Shown: one piece after another, positions 1-14,100 of the stretch
Numbering within the stretch: the first letter of the stretch is position 1
How the letters are laid out: each line of letters opens with the position of its first letter
Source of the DNA: Membranipora membranacea
Lineage: Eukaryota; Bryozoa; Gymnolaemata; Cheilostomatida; Membraniporidae
Assembly: GCA_914767715.1 (NCBI GenBank)
Contig: OU612069.1
Span: forward strand, 12,893,387 to 12,957,386
Direction: 5' to 3'
DNA length: 64,000 bases
The notes under the pieces: generated by a model
Seen by the model: the letters and a program-made list of their open reading frames with translations, nothing else
What the model was told of the DNA's origin: nothing
The model's database searches: none
Position numbers and translations under genes: made by a program

Positions 1-412
1 CTTTCATATTTTCCCTCACCCTTTTTGTTTCTTATTTAAGGGCACTTTTGATAAGCATTTTCTCGAAAATGCTATAGATGCCAATCAAGTAGAAAAAAAA
101 TTTGGACCAGATCACAAATACTCGTCGCATTCTAGCTTTCACCATACAAACCAGTTGTTCAAAATCAATTAGATTAAAATTGATCAGTGATGAGTATATC
201 ACGTGAGGTGAACTTATGAATGGAACCTAGATCAATTAGGGAGTTCATTGCCTAGATCAAGTTTGGACTAATTAGCTTACATTGCAGGCGCTCCCATTCA
301 ACCCAAAACCCAACACCAGGGAGAGCAACTCCAAAATGAAGGCAAATTAGATACTCCAAATGTAGGCAAGTTAGATCAAACCTGATCTAGATATAACCAG
401 ACCGTAACATAC

Positions 413-3400
413 CCATCAATGAGAGCGTTGACAGCTGACTCAGTATTATGTGGCACCTGATGTGCTATGTCAGTATAAGACTCACACTCCTTAGCTAAGT
501 TAACCAGCTGTAAATGAGAAAATGATATATGAGGAGCATATCAGCTACATTTCTTTGGTGCAATACAATAACTCATTATGAAGACAATGAAATGACACAA
601 TTATCTTTTTTCTTATGAAAGGCAGGTCAAGAATAAAACATGGACCTGGACCTGGACATGGACCTGGACCTGAACTGTGGGAATAAGTACACGGAAACAG
701 CTTTCAAGGTCATAATAAATAAGTTAGTTGTGTGCTGATGTGACATTATCATAAAATTTACGCATATGACATCTATGACAGATCTAAGAGATCATCATCA
801 CTTAACTGATCTGCCGTCATCATTACGTGTACAAATATTATGACATCACCATTAAATGTGTACTGATATGACATCATCATTATGTGTACTAATATGACAT
901 CACCACTAAATTTGTAATGATATGACAATACCATTTAGTATGTACTGATATGACATCACCATTATGTGTCCTCATATGACATCATCATTTAATGTGTACT
1001 GATAAGACGTCACCATCGAACGTTTACTGATGTTGAATCACAGGTTTAATCAGAAAATAAGGATTTTAGAAAATCATAATATCACTCTGATAGATTGAAC
1101 AATTAAATGACATTACAAGTTTGTCTAAATTTTTTAGGCACTGACCAGTTGAGCAAAGACCGGTTGTGGATTAGCTTTCAGCCCCTGCTCTATGCACTGT
1201 CTCTGCTCACCACCGATTCGCCTTCCGATATGAGACAAACTTAGATCTATATACTCCATCATATCATCAGTTGTCATGGTAGGCAACTCCAAATGTCTGT
1301 CAAACCTCGCCTAAAAGATGAAAAGCAATCAGTTTATCACACAGTTTATGATGTAGTTTCACTGTCTGTGTCAATGTATTGCCTTCTCATGTGACTGGGA
1401 AATGTGCTTGACTAAAGGAAAATACTAAACACCCCGAGTCAGGGTTATCCAATTGAAATTGTTGCTGCATCCTCATTTCAGTGTTTCTAAGCTATGGGCC
1501 ATTTCAATCTTATGAGAACTTATAACAATAATGTGATAAGCAAAATTCAGAATGGTTCTGGTCATGGACAATCTAATTCAATCTCATCTCTATTTATATT
1601 CTATATGACGAATTTAGATTTTTGACGAATTTAAAAGAACAACTTACCTTGACAATTTTCTCAAGGTCATTCTGTGTGCCATTGTAAGTACATATCATAT
1701 AGACATGAGGAGGTAGTTTAGTTGGTATCCATGTCAGGTAGTGGGTGTTATAACTGTTGTTCAGGTGCTCTAAACCATCCAGTACTATGACACATGGTCG
1801 CTGTTGTAACAAAAACAACAAACAAAATAATTTAATATTAATTAAACTCCTATTTTTAGGCGAATATCATACAAGGCAGGTCTTCCAAATAAACCCAGCC
1901 AAAATCGCTATCCGATTGCTCACTCAATGAGTGAGTGATACCTGCCAGGGTCTCGCTCATCAATCTCTCATAAATCGCTCACTCATTGATGGTACGATAT
2001 ACATTCTGTGTGTGTGAGAAATTTTGGAGTGATTTTCCCTAATTGAAAGACCAAGTGAGTGATAGTGATAATTTGCTTTAGTAAAGCATATCTCATTCTA
2101 ATTGAAAGACCCCCAGATGTATCTTGTCATTTTTAATCATAAAACAATTATTTATATAATTCTAAGAATGCATTGAATTGATATGCACCATTTTGTTGGT
2201 AGTAATTAGAGATCTGATTTTGAGTAAATCAATAAAATTGACAACCGCCCAAAAAAAAAAAATGTGGGTTAAAATCGCAAGTGTTGTCTCCGTCCAAAGA
2301 CTGAGAAATATCAGTGCCTTAAGGGCGCGGCCACCGTATTCGGCGCCAAGTTGCTCTCAGTTTGCAGGCAGGTCGGAGCACACCTGGGGCGTCATATGAG
2401 CCCAGTAGTCAGTAGACTGCAGCGGGATTCGAACCCAGGACCTCCAACGCTTGCGCGTTAAAGGGCAGGCTACCTCAATACTGCAACGCATGGTCGCTGC
2501 AGGCATATATACAAATATTACTAAAATCATTTATTCGATTGTGGAACGATGATCTCAAATCTATCATTACTGCGCCCTGACATCGAGGCTACACTATTAA
2601 CATGTGTGTCTCTTATCGCTAGAGTCAATTAAGTTTGAGTACCACCTAGCATGCTCCCGCCCCTAATTGATGAAATTGGCCACGGGTCGCCACACAAAAT
2701 TCCTTCTCATGGTACTCATGCTAAGTGAATAATTCACTCTCTATCGGCCAGAGATAAACATGCAATAGCATAACATCATCAGTAGATAAATCGATTACAA
2801 AATCAACGAGTTTGACTCACTAAACTAACTAACCTGGCCGTTTCCCATGAATGAGATAGCATGAAGAAGTTTATCTAGTTTATGTGAGAGAGTCTTCAAC
2901 GAGTCATTAGTGCTCACCCTCATCGGTACCTGATATGCACAGGCCAGTTGCTTAATAATGTTCCTGTAATGATAGGAAAAAGTCTAGAGTTGTAAAGTAT
3001 TAGCGGGGGGGGGGGGGAGAGAAGGAATGCCAATTACATTTGAATAAAATGGTAAAATTCATGGCTAGCTTAAATATACTTTAAAGATACACTTATCTGA
3101 GCTAGTCAACTTTGGTGCTAGCGAACATTAATATAGTATATATATATATATATATTAATATCTGTTAGTATAAAGTAGCTAAACTAAACTCTTCCTTATA
3201 TTTACTGTTCCAGGGTATTGCAAAACACTGCCTGATACAGAGATAACACAACCAAGCCTTGTTCGTAAATGTTGTTGTGCTGCAACAGTGTGAAATGGGA
3301 CCAAAACGGTGCATAGAACTAGTAAATGTTAATAAATTTTAAAACAAATAGGCTGCATGTATACTTATGAATAATAACATGATAAATACAAATCATTCTG

Positions 3401-5195
3401 CGCATGCTCAGCTCTGGGCATGAGCTGATCTCTGCAAAATTGAGCCTCGGAATTCCGAAGCCATCTGATTGGCTACCTGCTCTGGTGACATACTCCCCAA
3501 AGTTTTTGATAGTTATCCTCTCTTGTCATTATTAGCTGCTTTTGATTGACAGTTTATGCAGGGCATATCCCATTTCCCCTTTCCAAAGTTGCAATCAGAA
3601 CCCAAACTAAACTCATTGTTCTTGCACATGCGCAAATTCAAGTCACGCATGATGCATACTTAGCCTTACGACACCTGCTTTGTGGTAATGATAACCTAGT
3701 TTATCAGTGATCTACATGCCCAGTCAGATCACGAGAGTCAGTATGAATACAAATAACATTGACTTAAAGAGTGATATACCCAGTGGTCTAAGAGGACTTT
3801 TTCTTTGTGGGTACTCTCCGTGTCGAGAATCGCCTTGAAAATTTTTGCGATATCTTTACCAAATTCAACATAACAATTATGCAGAAATAAAGAGCTGTAA
3901 TAGCAGGATTGATGATTGATAATATGATTGATATCTGGTAAAAAAAGAGACACTTTCACAGTGTTTTGCACAGTCCATTGGGAACTGTTTTCTAAACATT
4001 CTCCCTCCATATTTCTTTGTTCCGTCCAGTTTCCATTTACTTCTAACACTGGGTATACCCTCTACACTCACCTGAGGGCAGGATGAATTTGTTCAGCTTG
4101 TATACTCGAACCAAAGAACCTAACAGCCACCACTGCTGACTCTCCTAGCCACTTGTGTGACATCTTGGCAACCTGACCGGCAAATGGTGTCTTACCTACA
4201 AATGGCACAAATGGACTAGTGATTGACAACAAACACTGATCACATGATACACCCTTGCATGTGTATCTTTGATCCATACACAATTAATATGTTATCGTAG
4301 CTGTTATCATTTATTTGGACTCAAATCAAAGTTTCAATATTGTCATATATATATTTCCTAAAAGATACGCCACAAAACCTAGCTGGCCAAAAATTTCTGA
4401 CAACATTGACAAATTTGGGATGGGTTGATCTTTTTCTCGGTACCAAAAAAGTGCAGGCGCATAGCCAGCATACTATGATCGAGCAGGTTATAAGCACATT
4501 ATGGTTGGGACTAGGGCTATGGATTCCTGTTACTGGGGTAATACCTGTGTCCCCTGTACGTATCACATCTGGTTGAACAATAAGACAGCTTGGACCTGAT
4601 ACCCAAGACCTTATCAAGCCTCAAATATTTTGGGGTAAGATGTCCTTTAGAGTATTTACTTAAAATTTTGAATTGTTAATAAGTTAAAGTGACAAGCAAT
4701 TCAAGTATCATATCATACAATCTCCCCTGTTTACTGCTGATAATGACAGGTCAATTTCATCATTACTGAAATTCTAGCAAGATTGATGCCTTTCTTCAAA
4801 ATCCAAATTTTCATACATTGGAGCTTAGCTTTTTCGTTAATCTTGGTTACTGTTTAAGCTAGTACAATTATATCTTGAAGTAGATGGCTGACCTTTTTAG
4901 ACTGACATGACTAAATACTTATATAACACCAGATATCTGACAAAAGCATATGACTAACACCAAAAACCCGCCAATGAGAGCTCACCTCCCCCACTGGCTC
5001 CGCCTATCATTAAGGGGCTACTCCATAGATTCTCAGCCATATAAGTTTTCACAGAGGCCAGCTGTGCCTTTCTACCACAAAACAACCTTGTCTTGATCTC
5101 TGCTAGGTTCAGATGATGTAATATCTCTTTGTAATCACTTGCTGGAAGACATATGCACTTTGCTCGCTCCATAGACTTATATTCCGCCATCAGGG
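413..5195 (-). CDS. NWD-like gene, exons 13-18: NACHT nucleotide-binding region
   Basis: Exon 4986-5195 ends and exon 4072-4195 begins inside the P-loop, so an intron splits the Walker A motif GGASGGGKT after its sixth residue. Exon 4072-4195 continues with VAVRFFGSS, the strand after the P-loop helix. Exon 2834-2963 gives the helical linker, 1648-1800 the Walker B CVIVLDGLEHL, 1146-1310 the following helices (RFDRHLELP, IGRRIGGEQRQCIEQG), and 413-507 a further helix. Key residues for ATP binding (Lys and Thr of the P-loop, Asp of Walker B) are present, so the ATPase is probably active. No further exon is recognisable between 1 and 412. Confidence 0.85.
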
Positions 5196-8100
5196 CTGAA
5201 GAAAAGAAATGTAGGCTGTCTATTAGATTGACATTTCATAAGAATTATGCACCTGTATACTGTAGTTTCTTACAATAAAAGTGCAGAGGTTGGTTTACTC
5301 TAAAAAAATATATTGGCAATCGGATCTGAATCCTAATCTGAATCAACTAAACAATTTTTGTCATTGTGATAGACATAATTTGGATCTGTTTTCAGTGAGA
5401 GAAACTCATTACCGATGTCTTTGAATGTTAGAATTGTCTGTTGTGCAAAGCTTAATGCAAGTCATTTTTATGACGAAATTGATAGTGAAAAGCGCCTTGC
5501 CTAGGTCCATTTGTCTAACAAAGATAACACAATTACAAGCACAGGACAGTCCAAGGAAAATGGATGTTGTTTTCTACCATCCATACAGTGCAAAGCATTC
5601 TGTAGACAGGCAGTAGGTACTGCTGAACTAAACCAATATTTTAACAGTGAGAAAAAAGCTCTCCCAGTAAACATGATCGAGGCTATTAGAATTGTCCCTC
5701 TTACCCTAGAACTAGTTTGAACCAATTCGCCTGCATTATAGTTGCTCCCCTTTCACTGCGGCGTGACCAGTGGAGAGGGAGCAACTCCGAATGCAGGCAA
5801 ATGGGACAAACTTGGTCTGCTCTTGCCCAGGTATGTTGAATATGAGTGGTACTGACATTTCTATATAATTTAATTCAGTTTAAAGGCTGAGATTCTAGAA
5901 TAAATAAGGATACATGGAGTTAACCTTTGGAGCACTACTTACCATTCTTGTTAGCGAGGGCACATTTCATGATGCATTCTTGAGTACAAACATGCTTATC
6001 TGAAGACTTGTTTGAGGATGGATTTGAGTCAGTGCTTAGGTTAGGTTCATATTCTTTAGGCTGATTTCTGATGGACTCTAGATGTAGGTCCACAGATTTT
6101 GTGAGGTAGTCGGTAAGGTCTGAGGTTAGTGTGGATAAATATTTCCGTTGATCCTGTAAAAGTTAATGATTATATTGAATTGTTTTATATCATGTTGTAT
6201 ACAATTGTATTATGTTATGCAGAATTAGAGCAGATTTTGAACAAGCTTGGCTTTCAGGCGACTTTTGTAAGAGGCTACGCATCAGAATAACAAAAATAAT
6301 ATCATGTCAGTACATTTGAGTTTGGCGAGTTGAGACACCCAAGCATAGACCCAGCCAGCTATGAGTGATTGAAGACAAATAGTTGCCCCCCTTATCAAAA
6401 AATGAGGAAAAAACATCGGCTTTGAAGTTGAGTGATGATGTAAAAATGTAAAATGTAAATCACTATTATTATTAGTAGCTGTCCAGCTATCTTTACTTTA
6501 CATGAAACATATTACATAGTAACATACACATGAAATTCAATTTGGTGCACCCCTGTACAAGGTAGGAGTGGGCAAGCTAGGTTGTTGTCCAGAGAGCTCA
6601 CCTCTTTTAGCAGCATATGTAGTGACTGGGATTCGAACCAGTAACCCTCAGATTGTCTAGCTCGAATCCAAACCACCACGCCAGCCTGCCTGCCATCGGA
6701 ATTAACCTACCTTCAAACAAACAGGCTACAGGAAGCCAAAATATTTAAGGTAAAAACAAAACAGCCCAACCCCCCCCCCCCCTCAAAAACAATACAACTA
6801 AAACTTACCTCAGTCTGTGATTTGATGTCTTGTGGTATACCGCCTGTGTGCCACTTAACTTCGTAAGCCTTTCTACTCTCAGGCATGAGAGCCTCCTTCA
6901 CCGGCCCAACTATATACTTCTCTATCTTCTCAAGGTTGGATTTATTCACTGCGGGCTTATCACCACTGTAGTCGATGTCTATGAACCTAGGTGAGTAAGT
7001 GAATCATAGCAAGCAAGTACATATATTACAAAGAAACAAAACATAACTGAGAATTGTCCTATCATATTGGTTTTCCAGGATGTCTCTTCAGGTGAAGTTA
7101 TACCTCAGGTGAAGTTATACTTCAGGTGAAGTTATACTTCAGGTGAAGTTATACTTCAGGTGAAGTTATACTTCAGGTGAAGTTATACTTCAGGTGAAGT
7201 TATACCTCAGGTGAAGTTATACCTCAGGTGAAGTTAAACCTCAGGTGAAGTTATACTTCAGGTGAAGGAAGCTTCCTTGCATTCAACAGTACATTTAACA
7301 ACCTGATTTGAGAACAAAAGAATTTAATTTTCAAAAGAGAGCAAACTTGAAATCCTGATTAAATTAAAGCATCCTGGATACGACATTAGCACGGTTTCCA
7401 TATGTGATTGGGATGGGGGAGGGGGGTGACCATACTTGTAAGTCTTGGGATGCTCTATATCCTGCTCCACTCCATGTTGGCATCTGTATATAGAGTAAGT
7501 GGTACCTGCTCCTGTTGGGTTGTTCAGTATACCCGTCTCAATCTCTGTGGTTGTGACTAAAATTAAAAAACAATCAGTCAGCCAATCAAATATGCATTGA
7601 GTGCCATTGATGTCTTTACAGGATTCCTGTAACAGTCTACCAATGTATTAGCAAGGTATTAACTTGGTATTAGGGAAGAGACATGGGGTCGGGGAATATT
7701 GACTTTCTGTTATTTCTATTTAGCTGTTCCTGAGATATCAACCCATCACAAATTGTCAGGTTTTTCTCAGTCTATGCTCCATACTGCCTTCTACTGAGAG
7801 AAGTCAATGCATATTGATAAATATTGTTGTCCATTCTTCAAAGCTATAGTAGCGCCTTTGGGTTTAAGACATTTACTTAGTTAAATAAGTATTGCAAATC
7901 ACATGACAATTAGCAAATTTTTCAAAGACTTTTCCCAACTTCAGAAAAACCACGCTCTGGAAATCGAGCGTCTCATACACAGTCATAGGTTATAGACTCA
8001 TAAAGAGAGGACAACTTTAGCGGTTGAGAAAAGTTGAGAAGAATTTTCTTTCCAGTAATGGTTATAGTATGAACTGTGTCAATGAGCCATTTAAAAGGTT

Positions 8101-11100
8101 GCCAGAGTGCTCTTAATTGGCCTGAGACCTTGAATATGATACCAAATATGGGGAGGCACAACTGTTACTTCAAGCGTGGCTTGTCAAACTTGTAGTGTCA
8201 GACTTACCAGATTTCTCTACATGATCAACCTCAGTTTGGTCAAGCTGCCCGTTTGCAACAGCTTGTTTAGTTGCTGCATATGTAACCTCCCACAGACGAG
8301 AGCTGATTTTATTCCAATCAGCAGATGCCGCGTCACTTTTGTTCTTATCAGGTGAATTGTAATCTGGAAGCAATGAGCTTATTGTCTACAAATAAAACAA
8401 ACAAGAATATACTACCAGATATGGAGGAGACCTAATTCACAAAAACAATTGAATTCCAATGCACCAGGGAGGATAATGGAAAAAGTGCAACTTTCAGGTA
8501 ATATAAGCCTGTCTAGGAGGCTAGCGGACGACTTAACATTTTTGGATGAAAGCTAACGGTATCGTGACAGCAGCACTATTGCTTTGGGAGATGAGCTGTC
8601 TTCCATTGGAATTCATATATTTCCAAATGATGGATGTATACAGCTTCTCAGTTTGAGAACTAAAACTGGGTGAATTAATTCGAGAATTTTGCAATGAATG
8701 CCTCATTATTTTGCAAGTATGAGTAGAATGAATATGAGTGGTGAGAAGTTGTATATACTGAACAAGCCTGGTGAACTGCAAGATCTATATAAATTATTCC
8801 ATTGGGAAAGGCTCAAATTTTCCCCAAATACTGATAAGTAATATATTTGCATTATCACGTAACATTTGTATAATAGAAGATGACTTCATCTATCAAAATT
8901 TGTGGACAAATGCAGCTTTTGACAGGAGTTCTGAATATTTGGGAGACTGGGATTCAGTCCAACAATTTGGAGTTATCTATTCCACACAACAAACACCAAA
9001 CCCCATCAGCCAATCAAAACAAAACCATAACTAAAGCACATGGGTCTATTCATAAATGCACTATAGTGATACAAGAGTAGATAACACCACAGAAGCAATA
9101 CCCGACACCACCAATAATACACACCAGGCCTCATTGTTAGCCCGAATCTCAGGCTAAATATTTAGGGGTGTACACTGTACCATGACTGTACCTGAAGAAC
9201 ATAGACAGGTGGGATATTGTTCTCATCTCTCCTGTACCATTTCTCCAGGAGGTTTGTGTCAGTCAGCTTCTTCTCTTTGGCTGCTTTTATGAGTATTTCA
9301 AACTTTTCTTGAGGTATTGTGCTGTCATTCACAACACTGCCATAGCGCTGTCCAATTATAGACTGGGAACAAAGAAATATACAAGTCTTATTTAAAATGA
9401 AATTAAGTTTACCTACCAAAATATATATGGGCAAACGGAGGGCACACTGGCATCGCACTACACTATTATCACATGTATCTCTGATCGTTAGTATGAGTAC
9501 CTAACATGTACCAGCCCCTAATTAGTAAAATTAAACTCGGTAGTAACACCAAATTCCTTTTGATGGTACTAATACTAAACAAATTAATTCACTCTCTATC
9601 AATCAGAGATATAAAAGCAATATTGTATGACCTGATCAGTGTGAAAAGAGGGTCTGTTTGAGATGAAGGCTTATCGCAGATGCTCCCAGTGGTAACATAA
9701 ATCTTTATTTTTATTTCTTTTCCACTATTGAGATTTTATTTATCCGGTAGTTATTTCGATGTTCGATATTTGATCAATATTATTATATTTTATCACACAT
9801 GGGTGTAAAGCAAGCGTAAGTTCGACCCACTTACCAGAAAACTTGTTGCAGCACTGCTTTTTATCGTTCGGCGAGCTTCTGATAAAACAATCTCCTCTGT
9901 TTTGTGATGATCTGTAGCAAAATCCAACACACCCCATCTGTGGATACAAGGTTAGCAGGTTTTAAGTTGGTATGCTGTATAAAATTGTGCTGCACTGTAG
10001 TGCGGCATGCTAAGTTTTGATGTGGTTTTAAAAGGAGATTGTGTCCTAATTTATGAGGCTGATCCCTCTTGTTGGATTATTTATCTAGATGAGATTGCAG
10101 CATGTTGAATCAGGATCCAAATCATATTAATCAAATTTGCAAAATTTAGACCTCACTTAGGTATGATCTCAAAAATGTTAACAGCCAGCGTGTGCTCATT
10201 ATGCCATCTCAGCACTACAACCGCACTGATGGCCTGGCAGTAAATAGTAAGATTGCAAACATATCGGGTAAGGCGATTGGTGCCTTAGGAATGATCTCCA
10301 CATAACCAACATTCTACTGAATATACTTTTGACATGTAATATGGCCCAAATTGATGAAACTGTATCTAAAGTCATGCTGAATTTACATTTATCATTATTA
10401 TTACTGCCACACCCCAGCAACCTTTGTTGGGCTCCAGTCTTCCTAGAATATCTCAACATTCTTCAATTATTGCCAATTACTAGATCAAATCACCACCATC
10501 TCACAAAATAATATGATTAATTTACCTTCATTTAGAGTTGCTCCCCCTCTACTGGTCAAGCTGTAGTCGGGGAACCACTCTGAGTGTAGGTAGATGGATC
10601 AAACTTGATCCTAAATTATTTACTGACCTCATATCAACAAAACTAAAGTCCAGCTCATGAGCCAGGCAGTGGGTCCTAACAGCTGGATATACAGATGTCC
10701 AAATCTCATTCCTCTCAGCTTTCATATCTTAAAGGATAAAAATTTCAATGCATTACGTCACACACGCAATATCGCTACCCTACTATTGCGTGGCATATAT
10801 GGTGGCATGAGGCCTACAGAGGCCCAGAAAGTTAGCTGACGTTTTTATTTTCAACATTGGTTATTAATACTTCTGTATAAATTGTCTTGGTGTGCTTTTG
10901 GCTCTAACACCGCATTTGTGTGCAAAATCTTCTTCTGTTCCTTCTTAATTAAGCAGGCATGGGTATGGTGTAAGTAACTATTGGAGACAACACATGGTCT
11001 CTAGTAGGGAGATTTGTTGTACAACTGTCTCTGGTGCTCTGAGAAGGCCAGTTCATTTCTAGATCATTCACTTGGGCATTAGAATAGGTTCATGATACGG

Positions 11101-14100
11101 TGTAGGAATGGGATAGCTCTCCTACCCTCGATAGATGAGGGGGATATATTTGATTTCTTCGATAGACCATGTGGGCTCACATCTTTGATTTCCACTCACC
11201 ACTGAATGTTGAACTGAGAAACACTCTGACATTTCTGCTGGGAAGCTCTGGTAGGTCAAAGGAGATGTGACCAAACAGTACCATCTCTATGTCTGACAAA
11301 CAGCTGCTCTCAGGCTGTCAAAATGAGAAAAAAGTTTAACTCAATTTCAAACTTTATTTATTTTTATTGATCCACAGGGATTAATTATTAGCTCCCACCA
11401 AGATTTATCCTGCGGATCTTTAATTGTTGCACATGACATGGAGCAATTGCTTGCAGATAGTCGGACCTGGCCTATTTTAAAAAAAATATGTAAGCAGCAT
11501 CTTCAGCAAAAGTGATTGATACAAAAAATAGTCAGGCATTGAAGAAAAATACCAGCAAAAAATCAAGTGCAACCTGAAGGATTATATTTCACTGGAAATT
11601 CGAGAAGATTGCATTCTGAGAAACTGAAATCTAAATCACATCATGAAAGATCAACCAGATAGAACCTCACCTGACTTTTAGAGCTTTTACCCTTGGTAAT
11701 CTTTGGTAAAGGTTGAGATTTTTGTAATCCAGGGGAAATCGTACCAGTCAATGAGTCAAGCTTCACACTGAAAATAAAAAAGTAGGGGGGAGGTGAGATA
11801 GAGAAATGATTTTGCACATAGATGTAATAATTTGGTATGATAATCACATCATACATAACATAAGTTGTATGAAAAAGGAAAAAAAGGTAGGGAATGGAGG
11901 CATTTATTACAATATCTTCGGTCTTTGGAAGGATCCTGGATAATTTGAGTACAAATAGGCAATCAGCAGCAAGCCTAACTATATATCAGGTTCTAGAATC
12001 AAGTCAGGTACTTTGAATAAATTGACTGTAATGATCAGAGATACGCGTGCCAAAAGCGTAATCTTGATGCCAAATTTCTGGCTAGTAAATAAGGTCAACC
12101 CCTTTCTTATCAAGGGAACATAATGAAACACCAAATCAGCAAACTGTTGAAATAGAAAAAGAGACCTTTTACCTCTTACCTTTCCAAGATTGCAGTTTAC
12201 TCTTTATCAAAATTAATATTTAATAGTGTAAACACCAATAACTTACTATTCAAATACTTATTCATCATGATGTCACGAGCAAAATACTGTGATAACTTTG
12301 TGTCTGTTTGTCATTCGCAGGTAAATAATTCTCATACCTTCTTTTGAAAGATTATTGTGTACAACAAGTACTCTACTCCAAGAGACTTCATTGGATTTTA
12401 AATAACACTCTTTCACCAATCAAAAATATGTGAAATCCGCAATCTAAATTGTGCTGATCATGATAGCTCATTCAAACGATATTCAAAGATAAATTTTTGC
12501 TAGTATTTTGGCCAGTGACTTTAAAATTAAGTGGCTGGGTCACCAAAATTTAGACCTGCGAGTATTTTCATTATGCAGTGTATAACAAGGCACCTTTGAC
12601 CGTAACCTTTGACCCTACCTGTTATTGCTGGCCTTGCTGACGCTACGCTTCCCATGTGATGGCGGAGGAGGGATGCCAGCTTTTGACCTCTGACCTGGGG
12701 CAGCGGGTGTAGACAGGGTGCCGGGGGCGGGTATAGCACCAAACGGAAGAGCTGCAGCTTTCATCCCACCGACCTGCTTCACACCAACGCCTGAAAGTAT
12801 ACATGACATAAATCTAAGAGTCATCAGAGGTGTTTCCTAAGCTGATAAGCTTCAAGATGAGCCCAAGACTACTTGATAAGATAAGATAACTTTTATTGTT
12901 AAACTTTGTCAAAGAGAAGTCACAATAGTGTTGAGGAAGCTTTTTTGATATTTATACATCGACATTTGAACTTTGAATTCTAGTTGGAATAAAACATTAA
13001 AAAACCTCTCGGTCCTGGTCTTCGGCCTGCGATAGCGTGACCTGGCTGTCTCATAGTAGTGATGTAAAATATGCATGTCACAACTAATAAAATTCTGAGC
13101 AGAGTTTTCAATCCTGGTATAAACTTGGTGCACCAGGTCTAGAAAGTCTTTGGGTGACCAGGACTGAAGTTATTGCTCATCATGCTTATTGTTCATCAAG
13201 GTGGGGCTCCAAACGCTCGCAAGCTTAGCGTAGGGGATATGATGCCATAGCAACATTTTAAATATAGGTCTACCATCCGAAACTTATGGAGAGAGAACAA
13301 AGTTATGTATTTAAAAGCATGCATTACTCCGTTGCATTTTCGAAGCTTTTATACCGTTTCATAATTCTTGTGCCGGGTGCTATCTTGTGGCATTTCATTA
13401 TCAATACGGATCCTATATTTGATAATGGTTCCCACAAATACAGACTCATGACCGGTAGGTCGAGTACTTACACTTATGTTCTATTGTCCCAATGACAAAT
13501 AACAAGAATCGTACAGGATAAAAACATAAACTGATGGATAATTTGCTGATGTTCACTTGGACCAGGGATAACACAATGACATGATCAGTAATTGAATGTC
13601 ACAACACCTCGAAAACAGCATACCAGCTATGCTCTGATGTCAAATTGATTTCTCACATTGGAGAAAGTGCAACATTGCCTCGCTTGTAACACAATTGAAA
13701 ACATATTATTCTATGTTTTGTTTGGGAGAAGATTTTACTCCTTGGTTTGGGATCATGACTTTTATCCTGTCTCCATCTGGAACCTAAGACGTTAATGTCA
13801 CAATCCATTTTCGAAAATCTTGGTATGAGCCATAGGACAGCCCTTAATGTTTTTTTTTCGGGAAAGCAAGCGCAGTTTGTAGGTGGCTGCTATCGCCTTC
13901 TCAAACACCATTAAGGACAGGCTGTGTTGGGGGTCCGTCGAGCGGGGGTAAACAAAAGTCTGGGGGGTGGGGGGGCTCAGTCTACGTTGGATAGGGCGTA
14001 CAAAATTAAGAGTGGTAGTTAGTACAGAGTACAGATTTGTTTCCCTAACTTATGTTTTGTTTTTACAAAACTGGATTATTAACCAGCAAGTATTTTGTTT

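Noticed and set aside
4321-4617. 98-residue minus frame near NWD-like exon 14
   Set aside because: Exons 13 and 14 join exactly inside the P-loop without it; no domain match.
7087-7266. Regular repeats that could suggest a CRISPR array
   Set aside because: The 17-bp units abut with no spacers and the DNA is animal; it is a minisatellite.
12909-13133. 74-residue minus frame in an NWD-like intron as a missing exon
   Set aside because: Exons 2 and 3 already join in frame across it; no sensible splice borders or family match.
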